Shown here in pieces: positions 27,555 through 36,352 of a stretch of DNA of 64,000 nucleotides. The DNA is taken from NCBI RefSeq assembly GCF_036248255.1, contig NZ_CP109178.1, positions 6,784,001 through 6,848,000 on the forward strand. Direction: 5' to 3'. Positions within the stretch are counted from its first letter, which is position 1, and each line of letters begins with the position of its first letter. The notes below the pieces were generated by a model. It had not been told where the DNA came from and did not search any database. It saw only the letters and a list, made by a program, of their open reading frames with translations. A program made the translations under genes and the position numbers. This stretch comes from Streptomyces sp. NBC_01717. Its GTDB lineage: Bacteria; Actinomycetota; Actinomycetes; Streptomycetales; Streptomycetaceae.

Positions 27555-27734
27555 TCAGTTGTGGCCGAATCGCCGCTGGTGCTTACGGGCAACATCAGCA
27601 GGGCTGCCCTGGGCCTGCGACTGAGGCTTCATCTGCGACTCGTAAGCAGTCGACTTCGCCTCCTCCGCACCGCGCTCCGCGGCGGACACGCGGTCCTGCT
27701 GGCTGCTCTGCTTGCGGTTCTTGTTCTTGGCCAT
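27555..27734 (-). CDS. 59-residue hydrophilic protein of unknown function
   Basis: ATG at 27734 after a strong AGGAGGAACACC. The product is 59 residues, rich in Lys, Arg, Gln and Ser (starts MAKNKNRKQSSQQDR, ends ARKHQRRFGHN), with no hydrophobic segment and likely disordered. The frame is open upstream but the Shine-Dalgarno decides this start. Small basic proteins like this are common in streptomycetes; no function is known to me. An ATATC/GATAT palindrome (27785-27796) lies in its promoter region, and the divergent NYN gene starts at 27958. Confidence 0.75.
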   Translation of the reverse strand: MAKNKNRKQSSQQDRVSAAERGAEEAKSTAYESQMKPQSQAQGSPADVARKHQRRFGHN

Positions 27735-27957
27735 GGTGTTCCTCCTGTGCGGAATCTCGGGGCCAGGACCGCTGTCAGACTCACATATCAGGATATAGCC
27801 CGCATGTTGGATCATTACCGTGCGTAGTAAAGGGGTATCATGCGCCGATTTACCGATCCGCCACGCCGATGATCGAGTTCCGGCCGTCAAGCCCCTTGCC
27901 GTCGGGCAGACTCGAAGGAAACCCTGAGCAGAACCCGTTCCCGATTTCTGGAAGAGG

Positions 27958-29214
27958 GTGGAACGCGTGGACCGTTGCGTCGTCCTGGTGGACGCCGGCT
28001 ATCTGCTGGGAGCAGCCGCGAGTCTGCTGGCCGGAGAGCCCGCCCGTTCCCGAATCACCGTCGACCATGCGGCGCTGATCCAGGGCCTGCGTGAGCGAGC
28101 CGAGGCCGATACGGCGCAGCCGCTGCTGCGGATCTACTGGTTCGACGGCGCCCCCGATCGCGTACCCCAGCCCGAACACCGCAGGCTGCGGGTCATGCCC
28201 CGGGTGACCGTGAGACTGGGGGCGCTCACCCGCAGTGACGGGCGGTGGGCACAGAAGGGCGTCGACGCCGCGATGCACGCCGAACTCACCGAGCTGGCCA
28301 GAAACCGCGCATGCTCCGATGTGGTCCTGGTGACCGGCGACGGCGATCTGCTGCCCGGCCTGATGTCCGCCAAGGAACACGGCGTCGCCGTCCATCTGTG
28401 GGCCGTCCAGGCTGCCGACGGCGACTACAACCAGTCCGAGGACCTGGTCGCCGAGGCCGACGAACGCCGGGTGCTCGACCGGGCCTGGATCACCCAGGCC
28501 GTACGGGCCAAGGACAACGGCGGCAGTTGCGCCCCGCCGCCCGCCCCCCGTCCCGAGATCGCCGCGATCCTCTCCGCACCGCTGCCCGAGGCGGCCCTCG
28601 CAGCCTCCGCCGAGCGGGCCTCGGAGGCCCAGGCGGCCGCCGCCCGCAACGGCACGGCGGAGCCGGTCGTCAACGACACCGCGCACGCCCCGGCCGCGCA
28701 AGGCGGCAGGGGTGTCCCCACCCCGAAGGACCTGGCGGGCAGCCTCCGCGGCCCCGGCGCCCTGCCGGGCCACGCCGCACCGCCCCCGGCGAGCGCCACC
28801 CTGCGCTGGTCCTCCGAAAAGGGCTGGGTGGAGCGCGGCGGCCAGCTCGGCGAACCCGCCGAGACCGCCTCGCTGCCCACCCTCGCCCAGCTCACCTCCG
28901 CAGAGCAGCGCTGGGCGGACCGCGAGGAGGACATCACCACCGTCGGCGGCGACCCTTTCGAAGTGGGCCAGGTCTTTGCCCGGCGCTGGATGGAACGGCT
29001 GCCTGAGACCGTCCATCTGCAGAAGCTGTCGACCATGTACCCGCGCATCCCGCACCGCATCGACGGCGAGCTGCTGCGGTACGCGGCACGGTTCGGCCTG
29101 CTCGCTCACAAGGACGACCAGATCGACGAGCACGACCGGTACGCGATCCGGGCGGGTTTCTGGCGCGAGATCGACGTACGCGCGGCGGCCGAACACGCCC
29201 CCGCGGCGGAGTAG
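27958..29214 (+). CDS. NYN-domain (PIN-like) putative ribonuclease
   Basis: 418 residues. The NYN domain covers about 1-165. Acidic metal-binding positions are seen in CVVLVDAGYLLGA, KGVDAAMHAELTELA and VVLVTGDGDLLPGL, the pattern of NYN/PIN nucleases. An Ala/Pro-rich linker (about 175-290) is followed by a C-terminal alpha-helical domain (about 310-405: FEVGQVFARRWMERL on), possibly a winged-helix nucleic-acid-binding module. Probably acts on RNA; target unknown. GTG at 27958 or 27967 are equally possible. Monocistronic: a new promoter appears to start the next gene. Confidence 0.8.
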   Translation: MERVDRCVVLVDAGYLLGAAASLLAGEPARSRITVDHAALIQGLRERAEADTAQPLLRIYWFDGAPDRVPQPEHRRLRVMPRVTVRLGALTRSDGRWAQKGVDAAMHAELTELARNRACSDVVLVTGDGDLLPGLMSAKEHGVAVHLWAVQAADGDYNQSEDLVAEADERRVLDRAWITQAVRAKDNGGSCAPPPAPRPEIAAILSAPLPEAALAASAERASEAQAAAARNGTAEPVVNDTAHAPAAQGGRGVPTPKDLAGSLRGPGALPGHAAPPPASATLRWSSEKGWVERGGQLGEPAETASLPTLAQLTSAEQRWADREEDITTVGGDPFEVGQVFARRWMERLPETVHLQKLSTMYPRIPHRIDGELLRYAARFGLLAHKDDQIDEHDRYAIRAGFWREIDVRAAAEHAPAAE

Positions 29215-29267
29215 TCCGGCAGCCCCGGGCGCAATACGGGGCATCCGACCCCGTACCCTCATACCTC

Positions 29268-30284
29268 GTGAGTACGGGCACAGCACAGGCGCAGACGGCG
29301 ACCGGGACCGTGTGCGCGGTGCGTGATCTGGTCAAGACCTATCCCGCCGCCCGCGGCCGCCGCGGCGCACCCGCCACCCCTGAGGTGCGCGCCACCGACG
29401 GGATCAGCCTCGACGTCCGGCGCGGCGAGATCTTCGGACTGCTCGGGCCCAACGGAGCCGGCAAGTCCACTCTCGTCCGGCAGCTCACCGGGCTGATGCG
29501 GCCCGACTCCGGCAGCGTCGAGATGCTCGGTCACGACCTCGTACGCCACCCCGAGCGGGCCTCCCGGCTGATCGGCTACCTCGGGCAGGAGTCCACCGCC
29601 CTCGACGAGCTGACCGTCTCGCTCGCCGCCGAGACCACCGGCCGGCTGCGCGGACTCGCGGTACGCGACGCCCGCGCCGCACGCGACGCCGTACTCGACG
29701 AACTCGGCCTCACCGACATCGCCGCGCGCCCCCTGAAGAAGCTCTCCGGCGGGCAGCGACGGCTCGCCTGCTTTGCGGCGGCGCTGGTCGGGGAGCGCCC
29801 GGTGCTCGTCCTCGACGAGCCGACGACCGGGATGGACCCCGTCGCCCGGCGCGCGGTCTGGGCCGCCGTCGACCGGCGGCGCGCCGAGCGCGGTGTGACG
29901 GTGCTGCTGGTCACCCACAACGTGATCGAGGCCGAGACCGTCCTCGACCGGGTCGCCGTCATCGAACGCGGCAAGGTCATCGCCTGCGACACCCCGACCG
30001 GGCTCAAGGAGCGCGTCGCCGGCGAGGTCCGGGTCGAACTCGTGTGGCGCGAACGCGCTCCCCTGGACGTACCCGAAGTGGCCGCTCTGCGCTCCCTGGC
30101 CCAGGAGTCCGGGCGCCGCTGGGTGCTGCGGCTCGGGCCGGACGAGGCGCGCGCGGCGGTCGCGGCGGTGACGGGAGGGGCGGCGTTCGCCGCACTGGAC
30201 GACTTCACGTTGGCGACGCCGAGCCTGGAGGATGTCTATCTGGCGCTCGGCGGGAATACGACGCAGGGGCTGGTGAAGGCGTGA
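29268..30284 (+). CDS. ABC transporter ATP-binding protein (ABC-2 exporter type)
   Basis: 338 residues. Walker A GPNGAGKST at about 62, signature LSGGQRRLACF at about 158, Walker B VLVLDEPTTGMDP at about 180, H-loop VTHNVIEAE. A C-terminal extension of about 90 residues is typical of DrrA/NodI-like exporters. Works with the membrane protein encoded next. GTG at 29268 lacks a Shine-Dalgarno; TACCCT lies 8 bases before it, suggesting a leaderless transcript. Substrate cannot be told from sequence; drug, lipid or polysaccharide precursor export are all possible. Confidence 0.92.
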   Translation: MSTGTAQAQTATGTVCAVRDLVKTYPAARGRRGAPATPEVRATDGISLDVRRGEIFGLLGPNGAGKSTLVRQLTGLMRPDSGSVEMLGHDLVRHPERASRLIGYLGQESTALDELTVSLAAETTGRLRGLAVRDARAARDAVLDELGLTDIAARPLKKLSGGQRRLACFAAALVGERPVLVLDEPTTGMDPVARRAVWAAVDRRRAERGVTVLLVTHNVIEAETVLDRVAVIERGKVIACDTPTGLKERVAGEVRVELVWRERAPLDVPEVAALRSLAQESGRRWVLRLGPDEARAAVAAVTGGAAFAALDDFTLATPSLEDVYLALGGNTTQGLVKA

Positions 30285-30342
30285 CCCGCGTGATCGGGTA
30301 CGGATGCAGGGCCGGGCAGGGACCGAACAGGAGCAGCGCCAG

Positions 30343-31185
30343 GTGACGAGCATTGTTCCTGCAGAGGTGGCCGGTGCCGAGCCGGTGACCGGAAGACTTT
30401 CCGCTGCCGGGGTCGGCGCGGGCGCCGTCGTCGCGCAGCTCGCGCCGCGCGCCAAGCTGTTCCCCTCGCTCGCCGCGGTCTACCGCGCCCAGCTGTCCAG
30501 GGCCAGGGTCGCCCGGATCCCGCTGCTCTTCGTGGCGACCTTCCAGTCCATCGGGATCATGATCCTGATGCGCGGGGTCGTCGACGGCGGTTCGGAGGCA
30601 CGGGCCGTGGTCGCCGGATCCAGCGTCCTCGTCGTCGCCTTCGTCGCGCTCAATCTGCTCGCCCAGTACTTCGGGCAGCTGCGGGCCAGCGGCGGGCTCG
30701 ACCACTACGCCACCCTGCCGGTGCCGCCCGCCGCGGTGGTGCTCGGTGCGGCCGGGGCGTACGCCTCCTTCACCGTGCCCGGCACGATCGTCACCGCGGT
30801 CACCGGGAGCGTGCTCTTCCAGTTGCCGATGACCCATCTGTGGGTGCTGGTCGCCGTCATCCCGCTCTCCGGGGCCGCGCTCTCCGGGCTCGGCGCCGCA
30901 CTCGGACTGCTCGCACCCCGGCAGGAGCTGGCCACGCTGCTCGGGCAGCTGGGCATGTCGGCGGCGCTGCTGCTCGGGGTACTGCCCGCCGGCCGGATGC
31001 CCGCGCCGATCGGCTGGGCCCGCGATCTGCTGCCGTCGACGTACGGGGTGGAGGCCCTGTCCCGGTCGTTCGGCGTCCATCCCGACTGGGCGGTCATCGC
31101 CCTCGATCTCGGCGTCTGCGCGGTCGTCGGCGTTCTCTCGCTGGCCGTGGCGACCTGGGCGTACCGCAGGGCAGCGGTCCGGTGA
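30343..31185 (+). CDS. ABC-2 type transporter permease
   Basis: 280 residues from GTG at 30343, preceded at 9 bases by AGGAG; an upstream ATG at 30304 in the same frame has no ribosome site. About six membrane helices, with ABC-2 membrane-domain character (RIPLLFVATFQSIGIMILM, AVVLGAAGAYASFTVPG, LLGVLPAGRMPAPIGW, then LPSTYGVEALSRSFGVHPDW). Pairs with the preceding ATPase to form an exporter; a homodimeric permease is likely because only one membrane gene is present. Confidence 0.85.
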   Translation: MTSIVPAEVAGAEPVTGRLSAAGVGAGAVVAQLAPRAKLFPSLAAVYRAQLSRARVARIPLLFVATFQSIGIMILMRGVVDGGSEARAVVAGSSVLVVAFVALNLLAQYFGQLRASGGLDHYATLPVPPAAVVLGAAGAYASFTVPGTIVTAVTGSVLFQLPMTHLWVLVAVIPLSGAALSGLGAALGLLAPRQELATLLGQLGMSAALLLGVLPAGRMPAPIGWARDLLPSTYGVEALSRSFGVHPDWAVIALDLGVCAVVGVLSLAVATWAYRRAAVR

Positions 31186-31219
31186 GGCGCGACACAGGGA
31201 CGCCTGGCACGATGGCACG

Positions 31220-31888
31220 GTGACCGCACCTCTGACGCCGCCCCACCGGCCCTCGCCCAACGATCCCTGGCAGATCCCGCCGAAGGGCGGTGGCTCGCAC
31301 CCCGGGATGCTCCCGGAGTCGCAGGAGGAGCACGACCTTCGGGCCGACCTGCGGCGGGCTGCCCTGATCACCGTCCTGATGACGGTGGCCGGCGTCGCGC
31401 TCGGACTGCTGTGGCTGTGGCTGGCGCCGCGCGTCCCGCTGGTCTCCGACAATCAGGCGGTCTTCCTCAGCGACAGCGAGGGCGAGCAGGCGATCGGGGC
31501 CGACGGCACGTTCGTGCTGCTTGCGCTCGCGTTCGGTGCGGTGGCTGCGGCGCTCGTCTTCTGGTTCTTCCGGCGGGGCGGGATCGCGCCCGTGGCCGGC
31601 CTCGCGCTGGGCGGGCTGCTCGGGTCGCTGGTCGCCTGGGGGGTCGGCGTCTGGTTCGGGCCGGGACGGGACGTGGTCGCCCACGCGCGTGAGGTCGGTA
31701 AGGGCGTGGTGTTCGATGCGCCGCTCGAGCTGCATGCGAAGGGCGCGTTGCTGGCGTGGGCGCTGGCGGCGATGGTCGTACACCTGGCGCTGACGGCGCT
31801 GTTCGGGCCGCGGGATCCGGAGCCGGAGTGGGGGAGCTGGGGAGCGCAGGCGCCCGGCGCGCCGCCGGGGCCTCCCACGAAGCCGTAG
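31220..31888 (+). CDS. DUF2567 family membrane protein
   Basis: 222 residues with a Pro-rich cytoplasmic N-terminus (about 1-45) and four hydrophobic segments (about 48-68, 98-117, 123-145, 172-192). Resembles DUF2567, an actinobacterial membrane family of unknown role. GTG at 31220 has no Shine-Dalgarno; CACGAT lies 6 bases before it, so it is probably leaderless and has its own promoter despite lying 34 bases after the permease gene. Confidence 0.75.
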   Translation: MTAPLTPPHRPSPNDPWQIPPKGGGSHPGMLPESQEEHDLRADLRRAALITVLMTVAGVALGLLWLWLAPRVPLVSDNQAVFLSDSEGEQAIGADGTFVLLALAFGAVAAALVFWFFRRGGIAPVAGLALGGLLGSLVAWGVGVWFGPGRDVVAHAREVGKGVVFDAPLELHAKGALLAWALAAMVVHLALTALFGPRDPEPEWGSWGAQAPGAPPGPPTKP

Positions 31889-31977
31889 GGGCGGCCGGAG
31901 CGGGGTGGGGGCCGCTGCGCGCGTCCTTCTCCCCGCCGTACGGGCTCGATTGTGCCGGGCGGCGGGCTCGTGGGCGC

Positions 31978-32484
31978 CTACGGCCGGCCGATCGGCGCGA
32001 ACAGCGCCCCCGTCAGCGACGCCAGATCCGCCGGGGACAGTTCGACCTCCAGGCCGCGGCGGCCGGCCGATACGCAGATCGTCTCGTGGGTCTGCGCCGA
32101 CGCGTCCAGCACCGTCGGCAGCCGCTTGCGCTGGCCCAGGGGTGAGATGCCGCCCCGCACATAGCCCGTCGTACGTTCCGCCGCCGCCGGGTCGGCCATC
32201 GCTGCCCGCTTGCCGCCGACCGCCGAGGCCAGGGCCTTCAGGTCCAGGGAGCCGGCCACCGGGACGACCGCCACGGTCAGGTTGCCGTCCACATCGGCCA
32301 CCAGCGTCTTGAACACGCGGTCCGGGGAGACACCGAGCGCCTCGGCGGCCTCCTCGCCGTACGAAGGGGATGCCGGGTCGTGGTCGTACGCATGGGTGGT
32401 GAACGGCGTGCCCGCCGCGGTCAGGGCGACCGTCGCCGGGGTACCGCCGGTGCCGGACTGCTGCTTCTTCGACTTCTTCGCCAC
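31978..32484 (-). CDS. ybaK: YbaK/EbsC-type Cys-tRNA(Pro) deacylase
   Basis: 168 residues. YbaK-fold editing protein that hydrolyses Cys mischarged on tRNA-Pro in trans. Family features: FTTHAYDHDPASPSYGEEAA, RVFKTLVADVDG with the conserved lysine, and a Gly-rich GYVRGGISPLGQRKRLPTVL. The Lys-rich first eight residues (MAKKSKKQ) are a short extension. GTG at 32484 with GAGGA upstream. It lies 26 bases after the LON-domain gene on the same strand. Confidence 0.9.
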   Translation of the reverse strand: MAKKSKKQQSGTGGTPATVALTAAGTPFTTHAYDHDPASPSYGEEAAEALGVSPDRVFKTLVADVDGNLTVAVVPVAGSLDLKALASAVGGKRAAMADPAAAERTTGYVRGGISPLGQRKRLPTVLDASAQTHETICVSAGRRGLEVELSPADLASLTGALFAPIGRP

Positions 32485-32510
32485 GGGGCAGGGTCCTCGG
32501 GTGGTGGAGG

Positions 32511-33260
32511 TCAGTTGGGGTGGGTGGGGGCCCTGGTCAGGTCCACCGCGGGCAGCGACGGCAGATGGCGGATGACCGCCGTCTCGGACCGCAGCAGCGT
32601 CAGCTCTTCACGCAGCCGCGTCGCCGTGTCCGGTGCCTGCAGCAGCCGCTGCTTGGTGGGGATGTCCAGGACGGCCGCGGCAGCCACCAGATAGGAGACG
32701 ACCGACGGATCGTCCGGCAGGTCCGCGCCCGTCGTCAGTGAGCGTTCGCTTGCTCCGGCCAGCCGCTTCTGGTAGCTGCGGAACGCCCGCAGCACGCCCT
32801 CCGCGAGCGCACCGGCCTCCTCCCCGGAGTCCTCGTCGAGCTCTTCGAGTTCGGCCGTCAGATACGGACCGCTCGCGTCGACCGAGAGCAGCTTGACCCG
32901 GGTCGTGCCGGTCGCCAGGACCTCGAAGCTGCCGTCCGCCCGCTCCCGGATCTTCGCCGCGTCGGCGATACAGCCGACCCGGTGGAAGGTCTGCACGGGG
33001 TCGGGGCCGAAGCCGTCCGAGGGGCCGCGGTCGGTGGCGGCGGGCGCCGTGGCGGTGTCCGGCATGCCGACGGACGTCGGGGCGGTCTCGCGGCCGTCGC
33101 GGATGGCGACCACGGCGAAGCGGCGCGGTTCGTCCTCATCGGCCTTCAGCAGCTCACGCATCATGGCGCGATAGCGCTCCTCGAAGACGTTGAGCGGCAG
33201 CACAAGGCCGGGGAACAGCACCGCGTTCAGCGGGAAGAGGGGCAGACGAGCGGTGGTCAC
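32511..33260 (-). CDS. Stand-alone LON substrate-binding domain protein
   Basis: 249 residues matching only the N-terminal domain of Lon proteases (LPLFPLNAVLFPGLVLPLNV, FEERYRAMM, then HRVGCIADAAKI and GTTRVKLLSVD). There is no AAA+ or Ser-Lys protease domain. Such proteins may capture or sort substrates, but their function is unproven. GTG at 33260 lies 5 bases after the upstream gene's stop, so translation is coupled. Confidence 0.88.
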   Translation of the reverse strand: MTTARLPLFPLNAVLFPGLVLPLNVFEERYRAMMRELLKADEDEPRRFAVVAIRDGRETAPTSVGMPDTATAPAATDRGPSDGFGPDPVQTFHRVGCIADAAKIRERADGSFEVLATGTTRVKLLSVDASGPYLTAELEELDEDSGEEAGALAEGVLRAFRSYQKRLAGASERSLTTGADLPDDPSVVSYLVAAAAVLDIPTKQRLLQAPDTATRLREELTLLRSETAVIRHLPSLPAVDLTRAPTHPN

Positions 33261-33265
33261 AACGG

Positions 33266-34291
33266 TCAAGCGTAATGGCCGTGCGACCGGCTGTGGTCGG
33301 CCCGGTTCCACAAGGGCGTCGCGGAGGCCACTTGGAGCCGCGCCCCGTCCCGCGCATCCAGGAACTGGCCGAGCGGATCGTCGGAGACCAACGACCATGG
33401 GAACGACGCCGCATGGGGTCCGATCAGCCGGAACTGTTCCAGTGCCTCGTCCCATCGGCCCCGCACGACCAGTACGTACGCCAGCAGATTGCGGACCTCG
33501 GCCGGCCAGGGATCGCCCGGCTCGAACGCGGCGGAGAGCGTGATCGCCAGATCGGCGGCCGTGTCGATCCGCTCCTCCAGCACCGACGTCGTCTTCACGT
33601 CCGGACCGGCGATCAGCAGCGCGAACGCGGCCCGCACCGGCAGCGCCTGCACCAGCGAGCTGGGCAGCGAGTCCTCGGCGGCCCGTTCGGCGAAGTCGAA
33701 GCACTCGCGGTGCGAGCCGTACCAGGCGGCGGAGAGGTACTGCAGCGCCGCGACATGGCAGCCGTAGTGGTGCGACGAGCGCCGGATCGCCTGCTCCCAC
33801 AGCGCCTCGAAGGTGGTGTGCGAGGCATGCGTGCCGCGCGCGTGGTCCAGGGCGAGCCGCCAGGGCACCGGGTCGCGCGGATCGCTCTCGGCCGCCGCGG
33901 TGATCAGCGGCCCCACGTCGCGCAGCCGCTCCGCGCGGGCGGGCGACTCCCAGGCCCGGCGGACCGCCAGCTCGGCCTTGACGAGCAGGGCGTCCGGGTC
34001 GTGCGGAGCGGTGGCGAGCCAGTCGTTCAGCCAGCCGTCGCGGTTGCGGGCGAAGCTGACGAGCCGGCTGAGGTAGCGGTCCCGGTTCTCCCACTCGGCC
34101 GCCTCCCGGGTGGTGGCGAGGAGCTTGGCGGCCGGCTCGTACTCCCCGAGGGCGGCGGCTACGAGGGCCGGGGAGAGCCGTTCGTCCGGGGCGTCGAGCA
34201 GCACCGCATCGTCCGCCGACAGTCCCGTGGACAGCCGCGGCGAGTGCCGGATCATGCGCGCGGTACGGAGCAGAGCGCGAAGGAATGACAT
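33266..34291 (-). CDS. Helical-repeat (TPR-like) protein of unknown function
   Basis: 341 residues, largely alpha-helical with TPR-like spacing (for example PDALLVKAELAVRRAW, TTFEALWEQAIRRSSHHYGC, VRGRWDEALEQFRLIGPHA). No signal peptide or membrane segment. Start ATG 34291 is chosen by the N-terminus (MSFLRALLRTARM); ATG 34303 is an alternative and neither has a good Shine-Dalgarno. It is coupled to the LON-domain gene downstream, so the two may form a complex in protein quality control; that is inference. Confidence 0.75.
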   Translation of the reverse strand: MSFLRALLRTARMIRHSPRLSTGLSADDAVLLDAPDERLSPALVAAALGEYEPAAKLLATTREAAEWENRDRYLSRLVSFARNRDGWLNDWLATAPHDPDALLVKAELAVRRAWESPARAERLRDVGPLITAAAESDPRDPVPWRLALDHARGTHASHTTFEALWEQAIRRSSHHYGCHVAALQYLSAAWYGSHRECFDFAERAAEDSLPSSLVQALPVRAAFALLIAGPDVKTTSVLEERIDTAADLAITLSAAFEPGDPWPAEVRNLLAYVLVVRGRWDEALEQFRLIGPHAASFPWSLVSDDPLGQFLDARDGARLQVASATPLWNRADHSRSHGHYA

Positions 34292-34357
34292 GGTGCAGAC
34301 CATTGAAAAGCGCTGGTCGGGGCAGCGCCAGAGGGGCGCTGTGAAGCTTTGGTGCCG

Positions 34358-34386
34358 AGTACATGGGTTGCCCCGAAGGCGGTCAA
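34358..34386 (-). promoter_or_regulatory. Candidate promoter of the TPR-LON-ybaK unit
   Basis: Minus strand: TTGACC (34386-34381), 17-base spacer, TGTACT (34363-34358), about 65 bases before ATG 34291. The rest of the 34292-34581 gap shows nothing else I can identify. Confidence 0.5.
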
Positions 34387-34581
34387 GAAAAAGTAAAGGA
34401 ATGCATGGAATCTGGCTTGATCCTGTTGTTCCGGCGGTGGGTGTCCGTCTTTTCGGCCGCCGGTCGGCCGGTCGTTCGAGTGTCCCGGTGAAGGCTGCCG
34501 GGACGCGTGTCGGCCGGGCGGCGGAAGGGGCCGGGGCGGTGGGGCGGAGCGGGTCTGCCGCCCGGACCCGGCGAAGGTCGG

Positions 34582-36183
34582 TCAGCCCCGGCGGAGCAGC
34601 CGGGACGCGCCCGCCGCCACGGTGGTGGCCAGTATCCAACCGAGCAGCACCAGGGCGGCCGACGCCCACTGCCAGCCGTCCTCCATCCGCCAGTACCCGT
34701 CCTGCCCGAGGTTGATCACGGGCACCAGCAGATCCAGTGCGTACAGCGCCGCGTTCCACTCCGGATGCTCGTCCCGCTTGATCGACGCCGGGTCGTACTG
34801 CGAGAAGGCCACCGCCCCCGCAGCCCAGAGCACCGCCATCCACACCGCTGCCCGCCCCGGCCGGTAGCCGTACGCCACCGTCCAGTCCTGCAGGATCCCC
34901 CACAGCTTCGCGGCGGGTGGCAGCGTCTCGCGCCGCCGCCGCTGTTTGGCGAGCAGCACCTCACGGGCGTCCGCGTCCTCGCCGCAGTTGCGGAGCACGG
35001 CGGCCAGCCGCTCGTACGGCTCCGGCACGTACTCGGGGGTCGCCGCCGCCACCCACTCCAGGCGCCGGGAGAGCGGGAAGTGCCCGTACGGGACGAGGTT
35101 CTCGTACACGAAGCCGCCCATCGCGAGCCCGCCTGGCCCCGGCCAGCTGGTCGACACGTCGATCAGCGTGACGACCTTCGCGCCGTTCAGCACGACCCGG
35201 CCCTCCTCCGGCCGCTCCGCGTTGAACCGCAGCTCCGGAGCCACGATCCGGCGCAGCGACAGCTCCTCGTGGGGCGCCAGCACGAACCGCGCCTTGTGCA
35301 GATCGACCGCGTCACCGAACCGCCCGTCGTCCAGCCGCACCCCGCCGCGGCACTCGAAGATCTGCGAACGGCTGCCGTGCGCCGGGGTCGGGGCCATGAC
35401 GGTGCCGTACGGGGGAGTGGTGCCCTGGTCCCCCGTGTCGACGCTCACCCAGGCCTCGGTCATGTACAGCGTGCGCTCCACGGTCAGCTGCGGGGCGTTC
35501 AGCGCGCGCCGCCCCCGCCCGGCCCGCAGCCGGCTGCCGCGCAGGCTCATCGAACCGCCGACCTTCGCCCCGCGCAGACTCAGCTCACCGCGTGCCTCCA
35601 CCATCTCGGCCTGCAGGTCCTGCGCGACCGTGAGCCCGTCCCCGGCCAGGGCGCGGCCCTGCCGGTCGGCGCCCAGCTCGATCTGGTTGAGCAGCAGATC
35701 CGTGCCTATGTGGGCGTCGGTGAGCCGGATCCCGCGCTCGATCCGGCAGCGCGGCAGATGCAGATCGCCCTCGGTGCGCAGCCGGGCCGCCTCCAGCCGG
35801 GGCACCGCGCAGCCGACCATCCGTAACGTCGTGAAATGGCACTCGGGCAGCACCACCTCGTTCTCCAGACGGCAGCCCGTCAGCTCCACGTACGGCGCTA
35901 CGCGCCCGCCCGCGAGATCCAGCGTCCCGGTGATCCGTACGCCCCTGAGCTTCAGCGCGGCGACACGCCCGGGCCGGGCCCGCGGACCGCTCAGCAGCAG
36001 CCGGGCGACGACCCCGGCGTCCACACTGCGCTCAGCTCCCCAGACCGTCGGCGCGAACGGATCGTCCCTGAGCGGATCGCGGGCGCGCAGATCGTAGGTG
36101 CTGCCGCTTCGGAAGGCCTGCCACATGCCCAGCTCGGCCGCGGTGAGAGTGTCCGGAATGTCGCCGTTCTGCGGTTCGGCCAC
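34582..36183 (-). CDS. Pentapeptide/beta-helix-like membrane protein, unknown function
   Basis: 533 residues. Residues about 75-330 form irregular repeats of roughly 20 residues (GVRITGTLDLAGGRV, CRLENEVVLPECHF, RIERGIRLTDAHIGTDLLL, AKVGGSMSLRGSRL), typical of pentapeptide or right-handed beta-helix solenoids. Residues about 430-530 contain three hydrophobic helices, leaving the solenoid on one side of the membrane. I recall homologues named membrane-associated oxidoreductase, but I see no nucleotide, flavin or metal motif to support that. ATG at 36183. Divergent from the his operon. Confidence 0.78.
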   Translation of the reverse strand: MAEPQNGDIPDTLTAAELGMWQAFRSGSTYDLRARDPLRDDPFAPTVWGAERSVDAGVVARLLLSGPRARPGRVAALKLRGVRITGTLDLAGGRVAPYVELTGCRLENEVVLPECHFTTLRMVGCAVPRLEAARLRTEGDLHLPRCRIERGIRLTDAHIGTDLLLNQIELGADRQGRALAGDGLTVAQDLQAEMVEARGELSLRGAKVGGSMSLRGSRLRAGRGRRALNAPQLTVERTLYMTEAWVSVDTGDQGTTPPYGTVMAPTPAHGSRSQIFECRGGVRLDDGRFGDAVDLHKARFVLAPHEELSLRRIVAPELRFNAERPEEGRVVLNGAKVVTLIDVSTSWPGPGGLAMGGFVYENLVPYGHFPLSRRLEWVAAATPEYVPEPYERLAAVLRNCGEDADAREVLLAKQRRRRETLPPAAKLWGILQDWTVAYGYRPGRAAVWMAVLWAAGAVAFSQYDPASIKRDEHPEWNAALYALDLLVPVINLGQDGYWRMEDGWQWASAALVLLGWILATTVAAGASRLLRRG

Positions 36184-36295
36184 CGTGGCCCCCTCTGCTT
36201 GCAGTTGTTATTCCCTCTCTGTTCCCTCTGTGTGACGCCGTGAACGCCGGTGGTCAGCAGTGGCCGGGAGTAGTCGGCTGTGACCGCCGGGGCAT

Positions 36296-36312
36296 GTATC
36301 AGTCAGTGATAC
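36296..36312. repeat. Inverted repeat upstream of hisD
   Basis: GTATCA (36296-36301) and TGATAC (36307-36312) around GTCAG. It lies 40 bases before the hisD start, where a promoter or operator for the his operon would be expected. No clean -35/-10 pair can be assigned. Confidence 0.5.
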
Positions 36313-36352
36313 GGGCGAACTGTCGCCGAGGGCGGTCTGAGAGAATTGCGGT

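Noticed and set aside
34292..34581. Possible gene in the gap between the TPR-like protein and the solenoid membrane protein
   Set aside because: Frames here are extensions of the neighbouring frames without start signals; the gap instead holds a plausible promoter.
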